Below, piece by piece: positions 22,161 through 29,731 of a stretch of DNA of 32,099 nucleotides. This DNA comes from an uncultured Lachnospiraceae bacterium (GTDB lineage: Bacteria; Bacillota; Clostridia; Lachnospirales; Lachnospiraceae), in NCBI GenBank assembly GCA_910585555.1, contig CAJUFU010000007.1:37711-69809 (forward strand). Reading direction: 5' to 3'. Made by a program: the position numbers and the translations under genes. Under the pieces are notes generated by a model. The model saw only the letters and a list, made by a program, of their open reading frames with translations. It did not search any database and was not told where the DNA came from. How positions within the stretch are numbered: position 1 is the first letter of the stretch; the number at the start of each line of letters is the position of its first letter.

Positions 22161-24604
22161 TGCAGTCAGAATTTACGGATAAGGCCAGAACGGCTCTGAT
22201 GCTGGCGGAGAGAGCGGCGAAAAACCTCCGGCAGAGTTATGTGGGGAGCGAGCATATCCTGCTGGGTCTGCTTAGGGAGAATACCGGGGTAGCTGCCAGT
22301 GTATTGCAAAATAACGGCGTGGACGCCCTGCAGTTGAAAGAGATGATTAAGGAACTGCTTGTACCGGAAAGTTCCGTACTGATTGCGGAGCGGGACGGTT
22401 ATTCACCCAGGGCGATGGCTATTTTGGAGGAAGCCCACAGGCAGGCGGAGCGTTTCCACAGTGATAAGACGGGGACGGAGCATATTCTTCTTGCGCTCTT
22501 AAAAGAGGGAGAGAATGTGGCCGTGAGGCTTTTGAACACTATGGGGGTCTCCATACAAAAGCTTTATGTGGATGTGTTGATGGCCATTGGCGAGGACAGT
22601 TCGCTTTATAAGGAGGATTTAGGCAGAAAGCAAAGTAAGAAAAAGAGTGCCACTGCCACATTAGATCAGTACAGCCGGGATTTGACGGCGCTTGCAAGAG
22701 AAGGAAAGCTGGATCCGGTGATTGGCAGGGGAGATGAGATTACCAGAGTGGTGCAGATTTTAAGCCGCCGTACCAAGAATAATCCCTGTCTGGTGGGAGA
22801 ACCGGGTGTGGGAAAGACCGCTGTGGTGGAAGGACTTGCCTCCAGGATTGTGATGGGCGACGTGCCCTTTACGGTGCAGAATAAGAGACTGCTGACCTTA
22901 GATCTTTCCGGCATGGTGGCAGGCAGTAAGTACCGGGGTGAGTTTGAGGAGCGGATTAAGAAAGTCATCAAAGAAGTCATAGAAGACGGCAATATCATCC
23001 TTTTTTTGGATGAGATGCACACTATCATCGGTGCAGGCGGTGCGGAAGGGGCGATTGACGCGTCCAATATTTTAAAGCCCTCCCTGGCAAGAGGGGAGAT
23101 TCAGCTGATCGGGGCCACCACCATTGCGGAATACCGCAAATATGTGGAGCGGGATGCGGCTTTAGAGCGCAGATTTCAGCCGGTAACGGTGGAAGAGCCC
23201 ACCGTTGAGGAGGCGGAAAACATCCTGCGGGGGATTGCGCACAAATATGAGGAACATCACAGAGTAACCATCACGCCGGAAGCAATCAGTGCGGCAGTGG
23301 CATTGTCGGCGCGCTATATCAACGACAGGAATTTGCCGGATAAGGCCATCGATTTGATTGACGAGGCATCGGCGGCGGTACGTCTGCATGTGACGAAACA
23401 GCCGGATAAATTACAGGAGCTTGCGGAAGAGATTAAAAGAATCGATCTGCAGATTGAGCGGTCCATTCGAATGGAAGCCTTTACCCAGGCGGCAGAATTG
23501 AAGAAGAAACAGGAGTCCTGTATCCGCAAATATGACCGCCTGATCAAGCGTATGGAGCAGGAAGAGGAAAAGCGGGCCTATGTTGTGGGCGAGAATGAGA
23601 TTGCCGAGGTAGTGGCCCTTTGGACCAAGATTCCGGTGAAGAAGCTGGCGGAGAAGGAGAGCGAACGTCTGCTGAAATTGGAATCCATTCTGCACAAGAG
23701 GGTGATCGGTCAGGAGGAAGCCGTAGTGGCTGTGGCCAAAGCCATGCGCCGGGGCAGGGTAGGACTGCAAGATCCCAACCGTCCCATTGGTTCCTTCCTG
23801 TTTTTGGGACCTACGGGTGTGGGTAAGACAGAATTGTCCAAGGCACTGGCGGAAGCTATGTTTGGAACGGAAAATGCCTTGATCCGCGTGGATATGTCGG
23901 AGTATATGGAGGGTCATTCCGTATCCAAAATGATTGGTTCTCCGCCGGGATATGTGGGCTTTGAGGAGGGCGGACAGCTCTCAGAGAAGATTCGCAGAAA
24001 TCCCTACTCGGTAGTACTTTTTGATGAGATTGAAAAAGCCCATCCCGATGTGTTCAATGTACTTTTGCAGGTATTGGATGACGGCCATATTACGGATTCC
24101 AAGGGACGGAAAGTCAGTTTTAAAAATTCCATATTGATCATGACTTCCAATGCGGGGGCACAGCGTATCATCGATCCCAAGAATCTGGGATTTGGTGCTG
24201 CGGAGACCGAGCAGCAAAGCTATGATAAGATGAAGGGTAAAGTCATGGAGGAGGTAAAGCGCCTCTTTAAACCGGAGTTCATCAACAGAATCGATGAGAT
24301 TATGGTGTTCCATCCCTTAGGACGGGAGGATATGAAGCAGATCATTACCCTGCTTTCAAGGAACCTCACGAAACGCTGTAAGGAGCAGATGGATATTGAC
24401 CTTGCAATCACATCTTCCGTGAAAGAGTATCTGATCGAGAAGCATATGGATGTGAAGATGGGAGCACGTCCTATGAAGCGGGCCATCCAGTCGGAGATAG
24501 AGGATGCTTTGGCGGAGGAGATTCTTTCCGGCAGAGTAAAGCGCGGCGACAATGTGTCGGTGGGTCTGAAAAATAAAAAAATATCTTTCACAGTTCGGGC
24601 GTGA
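22160..24604 (+). CDS. clpC: ClpC-type AAA+ unfoldase of the Clp protease
   Basis: An 814-residue Hsp100 ATPase that unfolds substrates and feeds them to ClpP. Domains in order: a double N-terminal repeat (about 1-145; FTDKARTALMLAERAA, GSEHILLGLL, GTEHILLALL), AAA-1 with Walker A GEPGVGKTA (about 214-222) and Walker B ILFLDEMHT, a UVR-like middle segment (about 435-470; AFTQAAELKKKQES), and AAA-2 with Walker A GPTGVGKTE (about 550-558), VVLFDEIEK and the D2 small domain. The UVR-like middle and double N-domain favour ClpC over ClpA, ClpB or ClpE. ATG 22160 shares one base with the GntR stop; TTG 22157 is less likely. The ctsR, mcsA and mcsB genes that often precede clpC are absent here. Confidence 0.93.
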   Translation: MQSEFTDKARTALMLAERAAKNLRQSYVGSEHILLGLLRENTGVAASVLQNNGVDALQLKEMIKELLVPESSVLIAERDGYSPRAMAILEEAHRQAERFHSDKTGTEHILLALLKEGENVAVRLLNTMGVSIQKLYVDVLMAIGEDSSLYKEDLGRKQSKKKSATATLDQYSRDLTALAREGKLDPVIGRGDEITRVVQILSRRTKNNPCLVGEPGVGKTAVVEGLASRIVMGDVPFTVQNKRLLTLDLSGMVAGSKYRGEFEERIKKVIKEVIEDGNIILFLDEMHTIIGAGGAEGAIDASNILKPSLARGEIQLIGATTIAEYRKYVERDAALERRFQPVTVEEPTVEEAENILRGIAHKYEEHHRVTITPEAISAAVALSARYINDRNLPDKAIDLIDEASAAVRLHVTKQPDKLQELAEEIKRIDLQIERSIRMEAFTQAAELKKKQESCIRKYDRLIKRMEQEEEKRAYVVGENEIAEVVALWTKIPVKKLAEKESERLLKLESILHKRVIGQEEAVVAVAKAMRRGRVGLQDPNRPIGSFLFLGPTGVGKTELSKALAEAMFGTENALIRVDMSEYMEGHSVSKMIGSPPGYVGFEEGGQLSEKIRRNPYSVVLFDEIEKAHPDVFNVLLQVLDDGHITDSKGRKVSFKNSILIMTSNAGAQRIIDPKNLGFGAAETEQQSYDKMKGKVMEEVKRLFKPEFINRIDEIMVFHPLGREDMKQIITLLSRNLTKRCKEQMDIDLAITSSVKEYLIEKHMDVKMGARPMKRAIQSEIEDALAEEILSGRVKRGDNVSVGLKNKKISFTVRA

Positions 24605-24610
24605 GAGATA

Positions 24611-24652
24611 TATAGTAAACGACATAACAAATTTTGCATGTCGTTTATTATA
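24611..24652. repeat. 15-bp inverted repeat between clpC and the next gene
   Basis: Arms TATAGTAAACGACAT (24611-24625) and ATGTCGTTTATTATA (24638-24652) pair over 15 bp with one G-T wobble and a 12-nt loop. It begins 6 nt after the clpC stop and ends 29 nt before the next ATG. There is no T run after it on either strand, so it is not a classical terminator; an operator, an RNA stabiliser or a processing site are possible. Confidence 0.8.
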
Positions 24653-24681
24653 AATAACACAAAACTTAGGAGGAAAACACA

Positions 24682-25092
24682 ATGGCTGTAGTAGATGAGT
24701 TATTGCGCACAGAAGAGGACGGTGCCATTAGTTTTGGCAATCATAAGCTGGCGGCAAAGGCAAAAGTGGAAGACTATGAACATGGCGGCAATCTGTATAA
24801 GGTTAAGACCTATAAGGCGTTGACCAAGTTGGAGAAGAACGGTATGTTCGCCTACGAATCAGAACCCGGCACCAGCGTGAACAGTTTTATGGAGACGGAA
24901 AACGGTGTTGTCTTCACGGTGGAGGGAGATGAGGATGCCCAGATTACCGTAGGGCTTAAAGAGGATACAGAATATGATGTGTGCTTAGGGGATGTGAACC
25001 TGGGCAGGATGAAGACCAATTTAAGCGGTAAGCTCAGTATCAGCGTGGAACTTGCAAACGTTGGTGAAGTACAGGTGAAGATTACCAAGTAA
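24682..25092 (+). CDS. Conserved small protein of unknown function
   Basis: A 136-residue soluble protein with no signal peptide or membrane helix. The N-terminus reads MAVVDELLRTEEDGAISFG, followed by a beta-rich sequence with alternating polar and hydrophobic residues. I recall similar Lachnospiraceae proteins labelled endosialidase in databases, a name with no support from this sequence (it is far too short and lacks sialidase Asp boxes), so I leave the function open. An excellent ribosome binding site (TTAGGAGGAAAACAC before the ATG) and a terminator soon after the stop suggest a short, strongly translated message. It lies downstream of the 15-bp inverted repeat after clpC and before radA. 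Confidence 0.8.
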   Translation: MAVVDELLRTEEDGAISFGNHKLAAKAKVEDYEHGGNLYKVKTYKALTKLEKNGMFAYESEPGTSVNSFMETENGVVFTVEGDEDAQITVGLKEDTEYDVCLGDVNLGRMKTNLSGKLSISVELANVGEVQVKITK

Positions 25093-25122
25093 GCATATAG
25101 CGGCAAATGGAAATGACAGGAG

Positions 25123-25167
25123 GAACTTCCCAACTGGCGGGGTGTCAGGCGGGAAGTTCTGTTTTTT
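25123..25167 (+). terminator. Intrinsic terminator after the 136-aa protein gene
   Basis: GAACTTCCC (25123-25131) and GGGAAGTTC (25151-25159) form a perfect 9-bp stem around a 19-nt loop, followed by TG and six Ts. It separates the clpC group from radA. Confidence 0.88.
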
Positions 25168-25245
25168 CACACGCTGTGCCGGGCGGGGATATTGTGTTCA
25201 TGGCATGGGATGTACGGTACGGTGTGGTGAGGGCGAGGAGCGTAT

Positions 25246-26610
25246 ATGGCCAAGGGGAAAGGAACAGTATTTTATTGTCAGAACTGCGGGTATGAATCTT
25301 CCAAGTGGATGGGGCAGTGTCCGGGATGTAAAGAGTGGAATACCATGGTGGAGGAGAAGGCGCCCGTAAAGAGCGGCGGCGCAAGCCAAAGTACCCGCAG
25401 ACGGGAGGGTGCTTTGCCCACAAGCCTGACGGCGGTAGACATACAGGAAGAGGAGCGGATGAGCACGCACATGGCGGAGTTAGACAGGGTGTTAGGCGGC
25501 GGCATTGTGCCAGGCTCTCTGACGCTAGTGGGCGGCGACCCGGGTATTGGCAAGTCCACCCTGCTTTTGCAGGTGTGCAGACATATGGCGGCGGATGGCC
25601 GCAAAGTGCTGTACATATCCGGCGAGGAGTCCCTGAAACAAATTAAGATTCGGGCCAACCGTATCGGGTCCTTTTCTGATAATCTGCTGCTTTTGTGCGA
25701 GACCAGCTTAGAGACCGTGGAGCAGACGATTCGAAGCCAGATGCCGGCAATCACCATTATCGATTCCATACAGACCATGTATCATGAGGAAATCTCATCG
25801 GCACCGGGCAGTGTGTCCCAGGTGAGGGAGTCTACCAATGTACTGCTGCAGCTGGCCAAGGGACTGAATGTGTCCGTCTTTATCGTAGGACATGTGACCA
25901 AAGAAGGCACGGTGGCCGGACCCAGGGTTTTAGAACATATGGTGGATACGGTATTGTATTTTGAGGGAGACAGACATGCTTCCTACAGGATTTTGCGCGG
26001 GGTCAAGAATCGGTTTGGTTCCACCAACGAGATCGGTGTTTTCGAGATGAAAGAAGAGGGACTGGTGGAAGTAAAAAATGCTTCGGAATTCATGTTGAGC
26101 GGTAAACCGGAGGGGGCCAGCGGCTCCGTGGTATCCTGTTCCATGGAGGGAACCAGACCGATTCTTTTAGAGATTCAGGCGCTGGTCTGCCGCAGCAATT
26201 TCGGGATTCCAAGGCGGCAGGCAACGGGGATGGATTTTAATAGACTCAATCTTTTGATGGCTGTATTGGAGAAACGGCTGGGGCTGCAGATGTCCGACTG
26301 CGATGCCTATGTCAATTTGGCGGGCGGTATGCGAATTATAGAGCCGGCCATTGATCTGGGCGTATCCATGGCGGTGGTGTCCAGCTTTAAGAATCGGGTC
26401 ATTGACGATAAGACCATTGCCTTTGGGGAGATTGGCTTAAGTGGAGAGGTGCGGGGTGTTTCCATGGCGCTGCAACGGGTCAGCGAGGCGGCGAAGCTGG
26501 GATTTACCACCTGTATCCTTCCTGCGGTCAATTTGAGCCAGATCAGGCAGAAAGAGGGAATCAAGCTGATCGGGGTTAAGAGCGTAAGGGACGCCATAGA
26601 TTTGATATAA
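25246..26610 (+). CDS. radA: DNA repair protein RadA
   Basis: A RecA-like ATPase that helps process recombination intermediates by driving branch migration. It has 454 residues with the full family layout: a four-cysteine zinc finger (Cys11, Cys14, Cys25, Cys28), Walker A GGDPGIGKSTLL (about 96-107), Walker B TIIDSIQTM, the RadA-specific KNRFGSTNE motif (about 254-262) and a C-terminal Lon-protease-like domain (about 345-454). GAGGAG lies 5 nt before the ATG. The gene follows a terminator, so it needs its own promoter within 25168-25245, where I see no convincing match. The LCP gene follows after 102 bp. Confidence 0.96.
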   Translation: MAKGKGTVFYCQNCGYESSKWMGQCPGCKEWNTMVEEKAPVKSGGASQSTRRREGALPTSLTAVDIQEEERMSTHMAELDRVLGGGIVPGSLTLVGGDPGIGKSTLLLQVCRHMAADGRKVLYISGEESLKQIKIRANRIGSFSDNLLLLCETSLETVEQTIRSQMPAITIIDSIQTMYHEEISSAPGSVSQVRESTNVLLQLAKGLNVSVFIVGHVTKEGTVAGPRVLEHMVDTVLYFEGDRHASYRILRGVKNRFGSTNEIGVFEMKEEGLVEVKNASEFMLSGKPEGASGSVVSCSMEGTRPILLEIQALVCRSNFGIPRRQATGMDFNRLNLLMAVLEKRLGLQMSDCDAYVNLAGGMRIIEPAIDLGVSMAVVSSFKNRVIDDKTIAFGEIGLSGEVRGVSMALQRVSEAAKLGFTTCILPAVNLSQIRQKEGIKLIGVKSVRDAIDLI

Positions 26611-26656
26611 GGTTCTATACAAAACAAAACATTTGTGATAGGATAATGAAGGTATG

Positions 26657-26708
26657 GGATAAAGGAGCATCCTGAAAACGGAATCTACAGGCAAACGGAT
26701 AAAGGAGC
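26657..26708 (+). repeat. Duplicated 12-bp ribosome-binding-site block before the LCP gene
   Basis: GGATAAAGGAGC occurs exactly at 26657-26668 and 26697-26708, 40 bp apart. The second copy supplies the ribosome binding site (GGAG 5 nt before ATG 26713). The first copy has no start codon at a usable distance. Confidence 0.85.
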
Positions 26709-26712
26709 CGCT

Positions 26713-27834
26713 ATGGAAGAACATATGCAGGAACCTCAGAAGAGTCAGGTGTCTGAGGGCCCCACGGATACACAGAAGAAAAAACGCAGCAGGTGGAAGA
26801 ATGTTTTACTGATCATCGTGGAGGTCAGCGTTCTGCTCCTTGCTGTCGGCGTACTGTATGTGGTCACCAGAACCACAGAAGAAGTAGAACGCAGGGAAAT
26901 TGATGAAGAGAAAATCATCATCAACGAAGAAGTGGAACAGCGGATTGAAGAAAAAGAGGAAGTGGAGAAGAAAGGCTACCGCAACATCGCGCTTTTTGGA
27001 GTGGATGCCAGGGATGGTAAGCTGGACAGAGGCACCAGAAGCGACTCCATTATCATAGCCAGTATCAACCAGGATACCCAGGAGATTAAATTGATTTCCG
27101 TCTTCCGGGATACCTTTTTGAATCTGAGTAATGACACGTATAATAAATGCAATGCGGCTTATGCCCAGGGAGGGCCGCAGCAGGCGATCAGTATGCTAAA
27201 CGCCAACCTGGATTTAGATATCACAGACTATGTGACCATTGGTTTTGCGGGGCTGATTGATGCGGTAGATGCGCTGGGCGGTGTGGAGATGGAGGTTGCC
27301 GATTCGGAAATCTCCCATTTAAATAATTATCAGCTGTGTATGGCGGAAGAACTGCAGGTGGATTATGTTCCCGTGGAACACAGCGGCGTACAGCTTTTAA
27401 ACGGTATGCAGGCCACGGCTTACTGCAGAATCCGCTATACCAAGGGCGATGATTTCAGACGGGCCGAGAGGCAAAGAGACGTGCTTCGCGCCATGATGGA
27501 TAAGGCGAGGGACGCATCCATGGTAGAATTGACGGATATGGTCAATTCCGTACTGCCGCAGGTGGAGACTTCTTTGAACGTCAATGAGGTATTGAGCGTA
27601 CTCGGCAGTGTGGCAGGTTATGAGATTGTTACCAGCGACGGATTTCCTTTTGAGGGAAACCGGCTCGGCGTCAATGTGGGCAGTAAGGGAAGCTGTGTGG
27701 TTCCCGATGATTTGGAGGGAAATGTGAAACTGCTCCACGAAGCGCTTTATCCGGAGGAGGCGTATATGCCCTCCAGACAGGTGCAGAATATCAGTGATGA
27801 GATAGCGCAGTTGACAGAAGAATATATAGAGTAG
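26713..27834 (+). CDS. LytR-CpsA-Psr (LCP) family cell wall polymer ligase
   Basis: LCP proteins attach teichoic acids, capsule or other anionic glycopolymers to peptidoglycan from lipid-linked precursors at the outer face of the membrane. This one has 373 residues: a basic cytoplasmic N-terminus (KKKRSR), one membrane helix (about 30-51), a charged, coiled-coil-like stalk (about 55-92) and the LCP domain from about 94. Typical elements are ALFGVDARDG, RSDSIIIASI, ISVFRDTFL with the phosphate-binding Arg, NKCNAAYAQGG, FAGLIDAVDALGGVE and RIRYTKGDDFRRAERQRDV. The start is set by GGAG 5 nt upstream. The polymer attached cannot be told from sequence. A hairpin at 27874-27902 lies downstream. Confidence 0.93.
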   Translation: MEEHMQEPQKSQVSEGPTDTQKKKRSRWKNVLLIIVEVSVLLLAVGVLYVVTRTTEEVERREIDEEKIIINEEVEQRIEEKEEVEKKGYRNIALFGVDARDGKLDRGTRSDSIIIASINQDTQEIKLISVFRDTFLNLSNDTYNKCNAAYAQGGPQQAISMLNANLDLDITDYVTIGFAGLIDAVDALGGVEMEVADSEISHLNNYQLCMAEELQVDYVPVEHSGVQLLNGMQATAYCRIRYTKGDDFRRAERQRDVLRAMMDKARDASMVELTDMVNSVLPQVETSLNVNEVLSVLGSVAGYEIVTSDGFPFEGNRLGVNVGSKGSCVVPDDLEGNVKLLHEALYPEEAYMPSRQVQNISDEIAQLTEEYIE

Positions 27835-27873
27835 AATCAGATCATATTTAGATATAGAGAGAAATAATGCACA

Positions 27874-27902
27874 CGACAGCAGGGCCTTTGAGACTGCTGT
27901 CG
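27874..27902. other. Hairpin downstream of the LCP gene, without T run
   Basis: CGACAGCAG (27874-27882) and CTGCTGTCG (27894-27902) form a perfect 9-bp stem with an 11-nt loop. The flank after it is CGTTAGGTTT, which lacks the T run of an efficient intrinsic terminator. It could be a weak or factor-assisted terminator or a protecting 3' structure between the LCP and ABC transcripts. Confidence 0.6.
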
Positions 27903-27959
27903 CGTTAGGTTTCATAGGATACAGGATGACAGCATTTGTGTTAAAGGAGAGATTTATGT

Positions 27960-29729
27960 ATGAGAAAGCTTCTGGTTTATCTGAAAGATTATAAGAAGGA
28001 GACGGTCTGCGCCCCGCTCTTTAAGATGTTGGAGGCCACCTTTGAGCTGTTTGTGCCCTTGGTGATGGCGGCCATCATCGATACGGGCATTAAGGGGGGA
28101 GAAGTCTCCTATGTCCTGCGGATGGGGCTTTTGTTGATTGCCCTGGGATTGATTGGACTTGTCTGTTCTATCACGGCCCAGTACTTCGCGGCCAAGGCGG
28201 CGGTGGGATTTTCAACAGGCTTGAAACACGCGCTGTTTGGTCATATCCAGAGTCTCTCTTTCACAGAGATAGATACCCTGGGGACCTCCACCATGATTAC
28301 CCGCATGACTTCGGATGTCAACCAAGTACAGAACGGCGTCAATATGGTGCTGCGGCTTTTCCTTCGCTCGCCGTTTATCGTGTTTGGCGCCATGGTCATG
28401 GCCTTTACCATCGATGTGAAGGCGGCGTTGATTTTCGTGGTGACCATCCCCCTGCTGTCTGTGGTGGTATTTGGTATTATGATGATCACCATGCCTATGT
28501 ATAAGAAGGTACAGGCCGGGCTTGACTCGGTGCTGGGCGTCACCAGGGAAAACCTCACCGGTGCCCGGGTGATTCGGGCGTTTAATAAAGAAGAGGAAGA
28601 GATAGAGCAGTTCGGGAAGAAAAATGCCTTCCTGGCAGATTTACAGCTTTTTGTGGGAAAGATATCGGCATTGACTAATCCGGTCACATATATCATCATT
28701 AACGCAGCAACGATTGTCCTGCTCTACACGGGGGCTATCCGGGTGAATGAGGGAACCATCACCCAGGGCCAGGTGGTGGCTTTGGTTAACTATATGTCCC
28801 AGATTCTGATCGAACTGGTGAAACTGGCAAATCTGATCATTACCATTACCAAGGCCTTAGCCTGTGCCAACCGGATTGAGAATATCTTTGAGATACACTC
28901 CTCTATGACCTGGGAGGAGGCGGAGGACGCGGCGGGAGCGATTGCCAGTAGGAAGGACGCGGAGCAGACGACAGGCGCCTCCTATGTGGTAGACTTCGAC
29001 CATGTACATTTGACATACGCCGGAGCCGGGGCGGAATCCCTCTCGGACATTGATTTTAAGGTAAGAAAGGGGGAGACCATAGGCATCATCGGCGGCACGG
29101 GTTCCGGAAAATCTTCTCTGGTCAATATGATTCCCAGATTCTATGATGCCACCCAGGGGGCTGTCAGAATAGACGGCAAAGATGTGAGAAAGTATTCTAT
29201 GGAGGAGCTGCGGCAGAAAGTGGGCGTGGTATTACAGAAAGCGGTGCTGTTTTCGGGCACCATCCGGGAAAACCTGCTCTGGGGGAAGGAGGACGCTACG
29301 GAGGAAGAATTGTGGCAGGCTCTTACCACAGCCCAGGCCAAAGAGTTCGTGGAGGGCAAGGACGGAAAGCTGGATGCGCCTGTGGCCCAGGCGGGCAGGA
29401 ATCTTTCCGGAGGACAGAAACAGCGTCTGACCATAGCCAGAGCTTTGGTGGGAAAGCCGGAAATCTTGATTTTGGACGACAGCGCCTCGGCACTGGATTA
29501 TGCCACAGATGCGGCTCTTCGTAAGGCCCTGCGGGAGCTTCCTGGGGAGATGACAGTGTTTATCGTATCCCAGCGGGCATCTTCCATTCAACATGCGGAC
29601 CAGATTATTGTGCTGGATGACGGTATGATGGTGGGCTGCGGCACCCATGAAGTGCTTTTACAGAGCTGTGAAGTATATCAGGAAATCTATTATTCCCAGT
29701 ACCCAAAGACAGAGAAAGGGGGGATGTGA
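27960..29729 (+). CDS. ABC exporter half-transporter with degenerate ATP site (heterodimer subunit 1)
   Basis: A 589-residue protein with an N-terminal six-helix exporter membrane domain (about 15-310) and a C-terminal ATPase (about 340-580). Walker A is GGTGSGKSS (about 378-386) and the signature LSGGQ is intact (about 482). The Walker B region reads ILILDDSAS, with Asp in place of the catalytic Glu, and the switch histidine is Gln (IVSQRAS). These are the changes found in the degenerate-site subunit of heterodimeric exporters such as BmrC or TM287. AAAGGAGA lies 9 nt before the ATG; an overlapping ATG at 27956 is in another frame. The partner gene starts 2 nt after the stop. Substrate is probably a lipid, drug or peptide; it is not readable from sequence. 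Confidence 0.92.
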   Translation: MRKLLVYLKDYKKETVCAPLFKMLEATFELFVPLVMAAIIDTGIKGGEVSYVLRMGLLLIALGLIGLVCSITAQYFAAKAAVGFSTGLKHALFGHIQSLSFTEIDTLGTSTMITRMTSDVNQVQNGVNMVLRLFLRSPFIVFGAMVMAFTIDVKAALIFVVTIPLLSVVVFGIMMITMPMYKKVQAGLDSVLGVTRENLTGARVIRAFNKEEEEIEQFGKKNAFLADLQLFVGKISALTNPVTYIIINAATIVLLYTGAIRVNEGTITQGQVVALVNYMSQILIELVKLANLIITITKALACANRIENIFEIHSSMTWEEAEDAAGAIASRKDAEQTTGASYVVDFDHVHLTYAGAGAESLSDIDFKVRKGETIGIIGGTGSGKSSLVNMIPRFYDATQGAVRIDGKDVRKYSMEELRQKVGVVLQKAVLFSGTIRENLLWGKEDATEEELWQALTTAQAKEFVEGKDGKLDAPVAQAGRNLSGGQKQRLTIARALVGKPEILILDDSASALDYATDAALRKALRELPGEMTVFIVSQRASSIQHADQIIVLDDGMMVGCGTHEVLLQSCEVYQEIYYSQYPKTEKGGM

Positions 29730-29731
29730 TC

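Noticed and set aside
24473..24682. The 15-bp inverted repeat as an intrinsic terminator for clpC
   Set aside because: The stem is AT-rich at its base and no T run follows it on the + strand.
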